Counted from the first letter of the stretch, positions 39,945 to 48,816 are shown. The stretch is 59,832 nt of DNA from Candidatus Binataceae bacterium (GCA_035294265.1 DATGLK010000010.1:190858-250689), one strand, 5' to 3'. The notes: generated by a model from the letters alone, not told the origin. Program-made: numbers and translations.

Positions 39945-41093
39945 GTGAGCGCCCATCGGCCGCGCCGCTTGCTCTCTATCGCCCATTCCTACTGCGTGGC
40001 TCTCAACCGCAGGTTGGCGCACGAGCTGGCAGTGGCGGGCGGCGTAGAGTGGGAAGTGACGGCAGTTGCGCCCCGTTTTTTCCATGGCGACCTGCGCCCA
40101 ATCGCGCTCGAACCCTACCCCGGCGAGCGCTGTCACTTGTTCCCGGTCACGGCTCATTTAAGCCGGCTACCCCATCTGTTCTTTTATGGCCGCCGCCTGC
40201 GCACCCTGCTGCGTCAGCCCTGGGACCTGGTGCATTGTTGGGAAGAGCCTTATGTGATGGCCGGCGGCCAAATCGCGCGCTGGTGCCCCCAATCAGCTCC
40301 GCTGGTGTTCTACACTTTTCAGAACTTGGCCAAAAAATATCCGCCGCCATTTTCCTGGATCGAACGGATGTGCACGCGCCGCTGCGCCGGCTGGTTGGCA
40401 AGCGGGCAAAGCGTCGCGCAAACCCAGCTTGGCCGCGGCTGGGATCGCAAACCGCATCTTGTGATTCCCCTGGCCGTTGATTTGGACTGTTTCAAGCCCG
40501 ATCGAGCCGCCCGCCGCGCCATTCGTAACCGCCTGGGTTGGCAAGAGGAGGGCCCGCCGGTTGTGGGCTTTCTCGGCCGCTTCGTCGCCGCCAAGGGGCT
40601 TGCCCTGCTGATGGACACGCTCGACGAGTTGACCACCCCCTGGCGCGCGCTGTGGGTGGGCGGCGGCCCGATGGAGCCAAGCTTGCGCGCCTGGGCCACG
40701 CGTCACGCCGAGCGGGTACGTGTCGTGACCGGCGTCGCTCATGACGGCGTCCCTGCCTATCTCAATGCGATGGACCTGCTGGCCGCACCCAGCCAGAGTA
40801 CTGCTTCATGGCGCGAGCAGTTCGGGCGGATGCTGATCGAGGCCTTCGCCTGCGGTCTGCCGGTCATCGCCAGCGACAGCGGCGAGATCCCTTACGTCGT
40901 GGAAGATGCCGGCGCGATCGTTGGCGAGCATGACGGTGAGCAATGGCGCCGAACGCTGGCCGAGCTGCTGGAAAGTCCCGCGCGACGCGCAGAACTTGCT
41001 CGGCGCGGATTGCAGCGAGCGCGCACGCACTACGCCTGGCCCGTGGTCGCCCGCCGCCATCTGGAGTTCTTCGCCACCCTGCTTCGCGGGTAA
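39945..41093 (+). CDS. GT4-family glycosyltransferase
   Basis: 382 residues from the GTG at 39945, which has GGAG 7 nt upstream. Two Rossmann domains: the N-terminal half has HSYCVALNRRLAHELA, and the C-terminal half has GFLGRFVAAKGL, then AAPSQSTASWREQFGRMLIE and PVIASDSGEIPYVV, the EX7E and donor-binding region typical of GT4. It should transfer a sugar from a nucleotide-sugar donor. It sits 40 nt before the convergent UbiA fusion gene and next to the arabinose-donor genes, so a role in envelope glycan assembly is reasonable but unproven. Confidence 0.92.
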   Translation: MSAHRPRRLLSIAHSYCVALNRRLAHELAVAGGVEWEVTAVAPRFFHGDLRPIALEPYPGERCHLFPVTAHLSRLPHLFFYGRRLRTLLRQPWDLVHCWEEPYVMAGGQIARWCPQSAPLVFYTFQNLAKKYPPPFSWIERMCTRRCAGWLASGQSVAQTQLGRGWDRKPHLVIPLAVDLDCFKPDRAARRAIRNRLGWQEEGPPVVGFLGRFVAAKGLALLMDTLDELTTPWRALWVGGGPMEPSLRAWATRHAERVRVVTGVAHDGVPAYLNAMDLLAAPSQSTASWREQFGRMLIEAFACGLPVIASDSGEIPYVVEDAGAIVGEHDGEQWRRTLAELLESPARRAELARRGLQRARTHYAWPVVARRHLEFFATLLRG

Positions 41094-41133
41094 TCTTCCG
41101 TCCGATACCAGTCCAGGACGGCTGGCCGCAGGG

Positions 41134-42588
41134 TCACAAGGCAAGCAACATAATCCCGATAATCGCCAGCCCAAGGCCGTAGGTCTGCGGATCGGTCATC
41201 GCAAACAAAAAGGGGTCATCTTCGAGCTCTCCGCGGCTGGCCAGCAGCCAGGCCCGGCTGAGCCAATAAATCACGACTACGCAAAGCAGCCATAGCCATT
41301 GGGGCTTGGAATACAGCAGGGCCACATCGTTACCACTGACATAAAGCGCCAGGACCAGGGTCGAAACGTACGCGGCCACCGTCCCAAACAGCCGGATCTG
41401 CTCGAGATCGGCGGGCCCGTACCCGCGCCGGTTGTCCGCCACCGTTGTGCTTGCGCGCATCTCGGAATAGCGCTTGAGAAAGGCCAGGCTGAGAAAAAAG
41501 AACATCGAAAACGCCATCATCCATGGTGAGATAGGCACTCGGGCCGCGATCCCTCCGGCCAGGATGCGAAAGGTATAAAGCCCGGCGAGCGCCAGTGCGT
41601 CCAGCACCGCAATGCGCTTGGCATAGAAGGAATAAATCAAGGTACCGGCCAGATAGCCGAGCAGGCATAGGGTCAGCGGCCAACCTACGGCAAGGCTCAA
41701 GCCCAAAGCTGGCACCAGCAGGAGCGGCAACGCGGCCATCCCGACCCATCCCGAGATAGTACCCGCGGCCAACGGACGAAAGCGCTTGCGCGCATGGAGC
41801 CGGTCGGCTTCCAAATCGAGCAGATCGTTGATCAGGTAGCCAGCCGAGGCGGTCAAGCTGAGCGTGCCGAAGAACAACGCGGTGTTAAGTAGGCGAGGCC
41901 CGTCGTGGAATTTATGAGCCAGCAGCAGGGGGAGGAAAACCAGCAGGTTCTTACCCCACTGACTGATCCGCAATTCCCCAACCACAGCCCGTAGGGTGGC
42001 TGGATGCGGATCGAAGTAGCGCGCGACCTGGAGCCTGCCATCATGCAGGCAGCGCCGCAAACGCCACTGCGGCGCGGCGACCAACGCGCGGCGTGCGGCT
42101 TGGAAGCAGACCACGTCCGCCTTGGCGTTGCCAATATAGTCGAACTGGCCGGCGCCAAAGGTGGTTACCATCAGGTCTCGCTTGTTCGCCCCGGCCACGT
42201 TAAGCGTGCTGCTCGTGGCGATGACCTCGTCGAAACCGCCCAGATACTCGGCGACTTGGCGCGCCAATTCCAGCGGCGCAGCGGTGACCAGCACTACCCT
42301 GCGGCCGCGCTGGCGCTCGCGCCGGATGAACTCCAGCAGCTCAGCGCGATAAGGCAACAGATCCACCCGCAACCCCACCCGCCGCATCAGCTCGGCCTTG
42401 AACCTTACCCGCCCACTCATCAGCCACCAGGGCAGGAGCAAGATATAAAGAGGGCTTCGTCGCAGGAGTTGGAGAATCAGCTCGGCCAGGGTATCGGACT
42501 TGACCAAGGTGCCGTCGAGATCGACGCACAGCACCGCCTCCGACGTATCGGCGCGGCCCGGCTCGGGAGGTAACCCGCGCTCTAACAT
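41134..42588 (-). CDS. HAD phosphatase / UbiA prenyltransferase fusion (DPPR synthase-like)
   Basis: 484 residues. Residues ~18-200 are a HAD-type phosphatase with CVDLDGTLVKSD and VLVTAAPLELA, the DxD and T motifs. Residues ~210-484 are a UbiA prenyltransferase with eight or so membrane helices and NDLLDLEADRLHARKRFRP, the NDxxD/DxxxD motif. It closely resembles decaprenyl-phosphate phosphoribosyltransferase proteins, which attach phosphoribose from PRPP to polyprenyl phosphate. In mycobacteria synthase and phosphatase are two proteins; here the HAD part could dephosphorylate the product in one polypeptide. It faces the dprE1/dprE2 pair across a 232-bp divergent region. Confidence 0.88.
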   Translation of the reverse strand: MLERGLPPEPGRADTSEAVLCVDLDGTLVKSDTLAELILQLLRRSPLYILLLPWWLMSGRVRFKAELMRRVGLRVDLLPYRAELLEFIRRERQRGRRVVLVTAAPLELARQVAEYLGGFDEVIATSSTLNVAGANKRDLMVTTFGAGQFDYIGNAKADVVCFQAARRALVAAPQWRLRRCLHDGRLQVARYFDPHPATLRAVVGELRISQWGKNLLVFLPLLLAHKFHDGPRLLNTALFFGTLSLTASAGYLINDLLDLEADRLHARKRFRPLAAGTISGWVGMAALPLLLVPALGLSLAVGWPLTLCLLGYLAGTLIYSFYAKRIAVLDALALAGLYTFRILAGGIAARVPISPWMMAFSMFFFLSLAFLKRYSEMRASTTVADNRRGYGPADLEQIRLFGTVAAYVSTLVLALYVSGNDVALLYSKPQWLWLLCVVVIYWLSRAWLLASRGELEDDPFLFAMTDPQTYGLGLAIIGIMLLAL

Positions 42589-42820
42589 CGGACCTGCGAA
42601 GTCATTCGCTACAGACGGGCGGGGTAAAGGCAGTTCAATGTTATAAGCTCGCTCGACCCCTTATTTATAGTAGATTCGCGAAAATTCAGTGTATGTGCTT
42701 TTAGCCTACGGCTCCAGTCTCCTGCCAGCTCCTCCCGCGATCGGCCGATGAAATCCGCCGTGATGTGCTATGAATCGGGGTCGTGGAAGACGGCTTCAAG
42801 CGCGGCTGGTACGTTGTCCC

Positions 42821-44170
42821 ATGATCGCCCGGCAGATGACTCTTAGTGGATGGGGTCGCTATCCGCGCGCCTCTTGCGCCGTATATCGGCCCGAGCGCGC
42901 GCGCGACATGACTGCGCTCTTCAGTCTGCCAGTGTCAACCCTGGTGGCGCGCGGTGCGGGTCGGGCCTATGGCGATGCGGCGCTCAACCAAACCGGCGCC
43001 GTGATCGACCTGCAAAGGCTCAACCGCATCCTGAGTTTCGACCCCAGGGGTCTGGTCTGCTGCGAGGCCGGTGTGACTTTCGCCGACCTGATCGCGGTCT
43101 TCCTGCCGCGCGGCTTTTTTCCCCCCGCCTCGCCAGGGACAAAATTCGTCACCCTGGGAGGCGCCCTGGCGGCCGACGTTCACGGTAAGAGCCACCATCG
43201 CGAGGGCTCCTTCGCTCGCCACGTCACAAGCTTCAAACTGATACTGCCCAACGGCGAGCTGCGTAGATGCACCCCCGAGGACCGCGATCTGTTCCTGGCC
43301 ACCGCCGGAGGAATGGGACTGACGGGAGTCATTACCGAACTCGAATTGCGGTTGCGCCCGGTTAGCAGCGCGTATTTGAACGTGGAAACGTTGCCAGCGC
43401 GCGATCTCGATCAAGCCTTGGAATTGTTCGATCGGGTCGATAGCCATCAGTATTCGATGGCCTGGATCGATTGCTTAAGCCGGGGACGCGCGATGGGACG
43501 CGCCATCGTGATGGCAGGCGATTTCGTTTCGCCCCAGGCACTCGCCCCCGCTCAGCGCGAGCAGCCTTGGAGAATTGCGCCGCGCACCCGCCATCGCTTG
43601 CCCGTCGATCTGCCCGGCCTGCTGCTCAATAACGTCAGCGTTCGAGCCTTCAACGAGCTGTATTATCGGGTTCAGCGCCATGGCGCCGGCACCCACATCA
43701 GCGACTACGACAGTTTCTTCTACCCACTGGATTCGATCGAACAATGGAACCGCTTGTACGGGCGGCGGGGTTTCGTGCAGTACCAATGCGTATGGCCGTT
43801 GGCCAACGGCCGAAAGGCGCTCATCGAGCTACTCGACGCTATCAGCCATAGCCGGCGCGGCTCCTTTCTCGCCGTGCTCAAGCGCTTTGGGCCGCAGGAG
43901 GGGATTCTGTCGTTCCCGATGGAGGGATACACATTGGCCCTGGACTTTCCGATGCGCCGCGGCCTGCTGGAGTTTCTGGAGCAGCTCGATAGGCTGATCG
44001 TGGCTCACGGGGGCCGGGTCTATCTGGCCAAAGACGCCCGTTTGCAGCCCGCGCAACTGCGCCAGATGTATCCCGAGCTGCCCCGCTTCCGCGCGATCCG
44101 CGACCGTCTCGATCCCGACCATCGCTTGGCCTCCAGCCTGAGCCGTCGGTTGGAGATCGATCGGGCTTAA
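42821..44170 (+). CDS. dprE1: decaprenylphosphoryl-beta-D-ribose 2'-oxidase (DprE1-like)
   Basis: 449 residues; ATG 42821 or 42836, no clear ribosome site. It follows mycobacterial DprE1 along its length: SGWGRYPRAS near the start, RGAGRAYGDAALN, HGKSHHREGSFARHV with the FAD-linked His region, and GGRVYLAKDARLQPAQLRQM. FAD-dependent oxidation of polyprenyl-phosphate ribose at C2 is its expected role; DprE2 then reduces it to arabinose. The residue equal to Cys387 of the Mycobacterium tuberculosis enzyme is Ala373 (context EGYTLALDF against GWNICVDF), while the lysine equal to Lys418 is kept as Lys404. It lies 4 nt before dprE2. Confidence 0.9.
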   Translation: MIARQMTLSGWGRYPRASCAVYRPERARDMTALFSLPVSTLVARGAGRAYGDAALNQTGAVIDLQRLNRILSFDPRGLVCCEAGVTFADLIAVFLPRGFFPPASPGTKFVTLGGALAADVHGKSHHREGSFARHVTSFKLILPNGELRRCTPEDRDLFLATAGGMGLTGVITELELRLRPVSSAYLNVETLPARDLDQALELFDRVDSHQYSMAWIDCLSRGRAMGRAIVMAGDFVSPQALAPAQREQPWRIAPRTRHRLPVDLPGLLLNNVSVRAFNELYYRVQRHGAGTHISDYDSFFYPLDSIEQWNRLYGRRGFVQYQCVWPLANGRKALIELLDAISHSRRGSFLAVLKRFGPQEGILSFPMEGYTLALDFPMRRGLLEFLEQLDRLIVAHGGRVYLAKDARLQPAQLRQMYPELPRFRAIRDRLDPDHRLASSLSRRLEIDRA

Positions 44171-44174
44171 GCTC

Positions 44175-44909
44175 ATGGACAAGATCCTCATACTGGGCGC
44201 CACCTCGATCATCGCGCGCGAGCTGGCGCTGCAATTCGCCCGCGCCGGCGCGCGCTTGTGCCTGGCGGCGCGCGACCACGACGAGCTGGAGCGCATCGGC
44301 GCAGACCTGCGCTTGCGCACCGCCGCCACCATCCATCAGCTTTGCTTCGATGCCACCGAGTTCGCTTCCCACTCAACGCTGATCGCGCAGGCCGCCGCCG
44401 CGCTGGAGGGATTGGACGGGGTGGTGCTTTGTTTCGGCGAAATGGGCAATCAGGACGACGCCGAACGTGATCCGGCTGCCGCGCTGGCTATCGTCAATGC
44501 CAACTATGCGGGCGCGGTTTCGCTTTTGACTTTGGCCGCCAACCGCCTTGAGCGGCAGGGCCACGGGTTCATAATCGTGATCGGATCGGTGGCGGGAGAA
44601 CGCGGCCGCCGGCCCAATTACATTTACGGCAGCGCCAAGGGCGCATTGGCGCTGTTTAGCCAGGGCTTGCGCGCCCGGTTGCGCCCCAAGGGCGTTACGG
44701 TCATGACGGTCAAGCTGGGACTGGTCGATACGCGAATGAGCTGGGGCCGCAAAGGCCCTAAGGGGATTACCCCGGCCGCCGCCGCGGCCGCGATCTACCG
44801 TGACTTTCGGCGGGGACACCTGGTGGTTTTCGTACCCGCGATATGGCGACCAATCATGGCGATCGTCAGGCTGATTCCCGAGCGCATCTTTCAACGCCTG
44901 AGCTTTTAA
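44175..44909 (+). CDS. dprE2: decaprenylphosphoryl-D-2-keto erythropentose reductase (DprE2-like SDR)
   Basis: 244-residue short-chain dehydrogenase. The nucleotide loop is LILGATSIIARELA, like the GATS motif of DprE2 rather than TGxxxGxG, and the active site shows IGSVAGERGRRPNYIYGSAKGAL, with Ser-Tyr-Lys. The C-terminal basic stretch RPIMAIVRLIPERIFQRL suits membrane association with its lipid substrate. It should reduce the keto intermediate made by DprE1 to yield polyprenylphosphoryl-arabinose with NAD(P)H. The 4-nt gap to dprE1 marks a coupled pair. Confidence 0.9.
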   Translation: MDKILILGATSIIARELALQFARAGARLCLAARDHDELERIGADLRLRTAATIHQLCFDATEFASHSTLIAQAAAALEGLDGVVLCFGEMGNQDDAERDPAAALAIVNANYAGAVSLLTLAANRLERQGHGFIIVIGSVAGERGRRPNYIYGSAKGALALFSQGLRARLRPKGVTVMTVKLGLVDTRMSWGRKGPKGITPAAAAAAIYRDFRRGHLVVFVPAIWRPIMAIVRLIPERIFQRLSF

Positions 44910-44965
44910 TCCAGCCCCTTGGCGGCGGCAGCACGGGGATCTCGGGTAGCCGCGCCGCCCGTCGG

Positions 44966-45742
44966 CTAGAAATTATCCTTGAGTTGGCGAATGCGGGCAA
45001 AAATCGCCACCGAATCCCTAGGCAGAGCCGGATCCAGGTGGGCTAACGTAGCCCGAATCTCCTCGCTCTCTGTGCGCACGAAGGGGTTGAACTGTTTTTC
45101 CGCGCCCACCGTGGAGGGCACGGTGAAACGCCCCTGCTCGCGCATCCCGCGTGCCCAGGCATATTTCTCGACCAGTTTGGGATTGTGCGGCTCTAGGGTC
45201 AGCGCGAACCGCAGGTTGTTTTCAGTATATTCGTGGCCGCAATAAACCGCGGTGTCATCGGGCAGAGCCATCAGCTTGGCCAGCGAGTTGACCATGGTAT
45301 CGGCCTTGCCCTCAAATAGTCGCCCACACCCTGCGATAAACAGGGTGTCGCCGGTAAAGACCGCTTTGATCGTAGGAAAATAATAGGCCACGTGCCCGTT
45401 GGTATGCGCCGGAATACCAATCGCGCGCCCGCGCAGGCTGGCCACCCGCACCTCGTCGCCGTCATCGACCGGATCGGTCAGCGCGGGGATACGTCCGTTT
45501 TCGGCGCGCGCGCCGTACACCCGCAGGCCGGGCACCGCAGCGGCCAGATCGAGGTTGCCGCCGACGTGATCACGGTGAAAATGGGTGGAAAGCACCGTGC
45601 TGGGGCGTAATCCGTTGGCTTTAGCGGCGGCCAGAACCTTGTCGGCCTCGGCGCAATCGACCACCGCGCACTCATCGCTTTGGTCGTCGCTTAGGAGATA
45701 GGCGTAATTGTCTTTGAGTTGCGGCACCGCAATAATCGCCAT
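44966..45742 (-). CDS. gloB: hydroxyacylglutathione hydrolase (glyoxalase II)
   Basis: Hydrolyses S-lactoylglutathione, the last step of methylglyoxal detoxification. 258 residues: STHFHRDHVGGNLDL as metal site, where one canonical H reads F, GIPAHTNGHVAYYF, and FTGDTLFIAGCGRLFEG, with YCGHEYTENNLRF later. The C-terminal helical domain is present, as in true GloB proteins. The ATG at 45742 has GGAGG 11 nt upstream; a TTG three codons earlier is possible. fabI lies 29 nt upstream on the same strand, so they may be co-transcribed. No gloA gene is seen. Confidence 0.92.
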   Translation of the reverse strand: MAIIAVPQLKDNYAYLLSDDQSDECAVVDCAEADKVLAAAKANGLRPSTVLSTHFHRDHVGGNLDLAAAVPGLRVYGARAENGRIPALTDPVDDGDEVRVASLRGRAIGIPAHTNGHVAYYFPTIKAVFTGDTLFIAGCGRLFEGKADTMVNSLAKLMALPDDTAVYCGHEYTENNLRFALTLEPHNPKLVEKYAWARGMREQGRFTVPSTVGAEKQFNPFVRTESEEIRATLAHLDPALPRDSVAIFARIRQLKDNF

Positions 45743-45771
45743 CGCTGTCAAATCCTCCGGTACAGCTCTGC

Positions 45772-46545
45772 TTACAGCCCTACGATACTATAGCCGACGT
45801 CAACGTAGATGGTTTGGCCGGTGACACCGCTGCCGAGATCACTGAGCAAGGCGGTGGTCATCTTGCCTACTTCCTCGGGCGCCATCATCCGCCGCATCGG
45901 CGAGCGCTGCTCGACCTCGTGCGCCATCTCGTGAAAGCCCTTGATCGCGGAAGAGGACAGGGTGCGGGCCGGGCCCGCGCTGATCGCGTTGACCCGAATG
46001 TTATTGGCTCCCAGGTCCAGGGCCAGGTAGCGAACACAGGCCTCCAATGCGGCCTTGGCCACGCCCATGACATTGTAGTTGGGGACAGCGCGCACCGCGC
46101 CCAGATAGCTGAGCGCCACGATCGAGCCGCCGCCGCGCGGTGCCATCAGGGGCTCGGCCGCGCGCGCCAGGGCCACCAGCGAATAGGCGCTGATATCCAG
46201 CGCGCTGGCGAAGTTGGCCCGGCTGACGTTGAGAAAGCGATCGCGGAGATCCTCGCGTTGGGCAAACGCGACCGCGTGGACTAGGTAATCCAGCCCACCC
46301 CATAGCGAACCTACGCGCTCGAAGAGCGAGCCTATCTGCTGATCGTTGCCGACGTCGAGCTCGCCCAGCACAGTGGCCCCTACCTGCTCCGCCAGTGGCC
46401 GTACCCGCCGCTCCAGCACTGCCCCTTGATAAGTCAGCCCCACCTGGGCGCCCTGAGCGGTCAAGTTCTGCACAATCGACCAGGCCAGACTCTTATCGTT
46501 GGCCACGCCAATGACCAGCGCGCGCTTGCCTTCGGTAATACCCAT
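45772..46545 (-). CDS. fabI: enoyl-[acyl-carrier-protein] reductase, FabI type
   Basis: Last reduction of fatty acid elongation, using NADH. 257 residues of the SDR fold. FabI features: GVANDKSLAWSIVQ loop, LTYQGAVLERRVRP, AVAFAQREDLRDRFLNVSR, the active-site YNVMGVAKAALE with Tyr and Lys, and AGPARTLSSSAIKGF. The YxxxxxxK spacing is normal. Triclosan or isoniazid sensitivity is not predicted. A second gene pair follows: gloB 29 nt downstream. It is an ordinary core gene. Confidence 0.96.
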   Translation of the reverse strand: MGITEGKRALVIGVANDKSLAWSIVQNLTAQGAQVGLTYQGAVLERRVRPLAEQVGATVLGELDVGNDQQIGSLFERVGSLWGGLDYLVHAVAFAQREDLRDRFLNVSRANFASALDISAYSLVALARAAEPLMAPRGGGSIVALSYLGAVRAVPNYNVMGVAKAALEACVRYLALDLGANNIRVNAISAGPARTLSSSAIKGFHEMAHEVEQRSPMRRMMAPEEVGKMTTALLSDLGSGVTGQTIYVDVGYSIVGL

Positions 46546-46640
46546 CCCAATCGCTGCCTCCGCGGCTTAAGATAACAAGCGCAAGTCGCGCTCGCGCCGT
46601 CACCATACCCCGGCAACCGGCGCGGGCAAAAGCCGCCTGT

Positions 46641-47384
46641 TTAAACTTGGATCGTCATGAGGTCGTGGGCCATCTCCAGCTTGACCTCGGCGGCATGCTC
46701 CAAGACCTCGCGGCCGACGTGAGTCATCACCAGCCGGCGCGTGCTCAAACGCGTATGGTTATCCCACAGCTCCGGATAATTAATATGAAAGCGCAGCTGG
46801 GTCGATTCGAAATAAGTGCATTCGCATAGGAACAGGTCGCTACCCGCCGAAAATTCGATCAGCTCGTCGGTCCAACCGCTGTCGCCGGAAAAGACCACCG
46901 TGCGCCCACCTAGGCTTACCCGAAAGGCCAGTGAGGTTTCATTGACCATATGCGGAGTGCGCATGGTCCGCACCGGGACTCCCGCCACCGTGACCTCGCC
47001 GCCGGCTGGCATCGTCACGAAATCTATCCGATCACGCACCAAACTCGCATCGGTCTCCGGGTAGCAGTTGCGAAACAGCGTCCAGGTGCGCTCGGCAAGC
47101 TTAGGCGGTCCGGCGATAGTCAGGCGCCGCATAAGCGGATTTTCGTAGAGATATTCCAGGATGAGAAAGGGCAGACCGGCGAAATGGTCGCCATGCAGGT
47201 GGCTGATCAGCACCAGGTCGATACTGTTGGTGGCCACGCGCACGCGTTTGAGCGCAGTCAGCAGGGTGGGCCCTGCATCCAACAGAACTCGCTTCTCGCC
47301 CGCGTCCAACAGATAGCTGGCCTGAAAATAGCCTTTGCTGGCAAAGGCATCGCCGGCGCCCAGCACCGTCAGCGTCACCGCCAT
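46641..47384 (-). CDS. metallo-beta-lactamase-fold hydrolase, RNase Z-like
   Basis: 247 residues. SHLHGDHFAGLP gives the HxHxDH zinc motif; VFSGDSGWTDEL has the bridging Asp, and MTHVGREVLE the C-terminal His. The organisation resembles the RNase Z/ElaC group, with a tRNA-processing or small-molecule role; the exosite arm of ElaC is missing, so it need not be a tRNase. It starts with MAVTLTVLGAGDAF, close to the ribonuclease Z start. Upstream overlaps none; the divergent luciferase-like gene is 93 nt away. Confidence 0.85.
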   Translation of the reverse strand: MAVTLTVLGAGDAFASKGYFQASYLLDAGEKRVLLDAGPTLLTALKRVRVATNSIDLVLISHLHGDHFAGLPFLILEYLYENPLMRRLTIAGPPKLAERTWTLFRNCYPETDASLVRDRIDFVTMPAGGEVTVAGVPVRTMRTPHMVNETSLAFRVSLGGRTVVFSGDSGWTDELIEFSAGSDLFLCECTYFESTQLRFHINYPELWDNHTRLSTRRLVMTHVGREVLEHAAEVKLEMAHDLMTIQV

Positions 47385-47477
47385 GGCTTACCCTTGGCCT
47401 CGACCCAGAACTTACTCATTAGTGCTATTGTGAGACTTGGAGATTGGGTCGCACAAGCTTACCCGGGAGCTTTAAAC

Positions 47478-48413
47478 ATGCCTGACCGCATTAAGATCGG
47501 CATCGGTTTGGGCCAGTGGCGCCTGGGGCTGCCCTCCGCGACCGCGCTGATCGAGGTCGCGCGGCGGGCCGAGGACTGGGGGCTCGACTCTTTCTGGCTG
47601 TCCGACCATGTAAGCAGCTCAAGCCCGGAGTTGGATGTGGTCGCGACGCTGGCGATGCTGGCCGCGCATACTTCCACGATCAAGTTGGGACCCAGCGTGT
47701 TGCTGCTCAATCTGCGCCATCCGGTGCTGGTCGCCAAGGCCTTCGCCACCCTGGACTATCTCTCGCAGGGGCGGATGGTGATGGCAGTGGGGACAGGCAA
47801 CAATCTGACCGATTACGCCACCTGCGGAGTTCCGGTGCAAGGACGCGGTCAGCGGCTGGACGAGGGCATAGCGATTTTGCGCGCGCTGTGGCGCGGCGCC
47901 GACGTGAGCTTCCACGGCCGCCACTACAACTTCGATCATCTGACGATTGAGCCCCGGCCGCGGCGGCGTACTAATAATGATAGCGGCACGCTGGATATCT
48001 GGGTGGGCGGCAAATCCGAAGCCGCCCTCAAGCGCACGGCGCGAATTGCGGACGGCTATTTTGCCTCGGTCCAGTCGCCGGCGGAGTTCGCGGCCAACAT
48101 GAATTCGATCCGTGAGTTCGCCCGCCAGTATGGTCGCGCCAGCGCTCGGATCGAAGCGGGAATCATCGTGCGCTGCCGGCTTTCCACCTCGCAGGCGCGG
48201 GCGCGCCAGGAGGCCGAACCGTTTCTGGCCCTGATGGGCGCCCAGGGCGAGGCGGTTCGCGAACGGGGCGCCTTTGGCAGCGCGGCGGACATTCGCGAAC
48301 GGATCGCCGCTTATGAAGCGGTGGGGTTGGACAAATTCGTCCTGTGGCCGATGGCCGCGCCGGATGAATGGCCGGCCCAGGTCGAAGCCATCGGCCGCCA
48401 CTTGGCGACCTGA
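47478..48413 (+). CDS. luciferase-like (LLM class) oxidoreductase, F420- or FMN-type
   Basis: 311 residues from the ATG at 47478, with GGGAG 8 nt upstream. TIM-barrel with IGIGLGQWRLGLPSATALI, HPVLVAKAFATLDYLSQGR, MAVGTGNNLTDYATCGVP and FHGRHYNFD, the features of the F420-dependent luciferase-like group. It should move hydride between coenzyme F420 (or FMN) and an unknown substrate. The long in-frame upstream extension lies antisense to the MBL gene and is rejected. It marks the last clear core gene before the accessory stretch. Confidence 0.9.
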   Translation: MPDRIKIGIGLGQWRLGLPSATALIEVARRAEDWGLDSFWLSDHVSSSSPELDVVATLAMLAAHTSTIKLGPSVLLLNLRHPVLVAKAFATLDYLSQGRMVMAVGTGNNLTDYATCGVPVQGRGQRLDEGIAILRALWRGADVSFHGRHYNFDHLTIEPRPRRRTNNDSGTLDIWVGGKSEAALKRTARIADGYFASVQSPAEFAANMNSIREFARQYGRASARIEAGIIVRCRLSTSQARARQEAEPFLALMGAQGEAVRERGAFGSAADIRERIAAYEAVGLDKFVLWPMAAPDEWPAQVEAIGRHLAT

Positions 48414-48438
48414 CAAATGCCGGCGATGTTAACCAGAA

Positions 48439-48460
48439 GCACGAGCCGGAACGCTCGTGC
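48439..48460 (+). terminator. hairpin after the luciferase-like gene
   Basis: GCACGAGC (48439-48446) pairs with GCTCGTGC (48453-48460) across CGGAAC. No T-run follows, so termination may be factor-dependent. Confidence 0.35.
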
Positions 48461-48538
48461 CTCAACGACGGACAGGGCCGCCCGTCCCACCAACGAACGC
48501 CCCGCCGCACTCGCCTTTCGTTGTTATCCCCAGCGGCG

Positions 48539-48654
48539 TTCATCAAGTGGATCGGAACCCACGCGGATTACGACAGGATTGACGCGAGGACGGTTCAGTA
48601 TGGAGATTAAGCCGATTCGGAATGAAGCTGACCACGAGGCAGCGCTTCGTGAGA
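48539..48654 (+). pseudogene. relic of a higB-higA junction
   Basis: This 116-nt segment matches 51488-51603 without gaps. It holds the last ~23 codons of a HigB toxin (FIKWIGTHADYDRIDARTVQ and so on) and the first ~18 codons of its HigA antitoxin (MEIKPIRNEADHEAAL). The last 53 nt differ at a single position. Beyond it the HigA frame breaks into the antisense of the hicA gene. It is a truncated second copy of the higBA locus at 51.5 kb. Confidence 0.85.
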
Positions 48655-48816
48655 GGCTTGAGCGTCCGATGTTCCGGGATGGTAAGCGGCAGCCTCGCGG
48701 GATCGCTGGGATGGCGCAGACGAATGTGGGCTCCCGCGTTGGCGCACTACCAGGTAGCCCAGGCGCTCGAAAGCTCGGACGGCTTCCAGGCCTGAGACGA
48801 TCGGCTTGTCACTCAC
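48607..48816 (-). pseudogene. hicA: hicA-like toxin, frameshifted and truncated
   Basis: HicA is a small double-stranded-RNA-binding-fold mRNA nuclease toxin. GTG start at 48816 and IVSGLEAVRAFERLGYLVVR match its N-terminus. An extra base near 48728-48730 then breaks the frame: dropping one C restores RGSHIRLRHPSDPARLPLTI, which includes the catalytic His region, and PEHRTLKPLT. The C-terminus is missing because the 116-nt higBA relic overlaps here. The toxin should be dead. Its start overlaps the hicB stop (GTGA). Confidence 0.75.

Noticed and set aside
46950-47477. Upstream extension of the luciferase-like gene
   Set aside because: Runs antisense to the MBL hydrolase; a ribosome site supports the later ATG at 47478.
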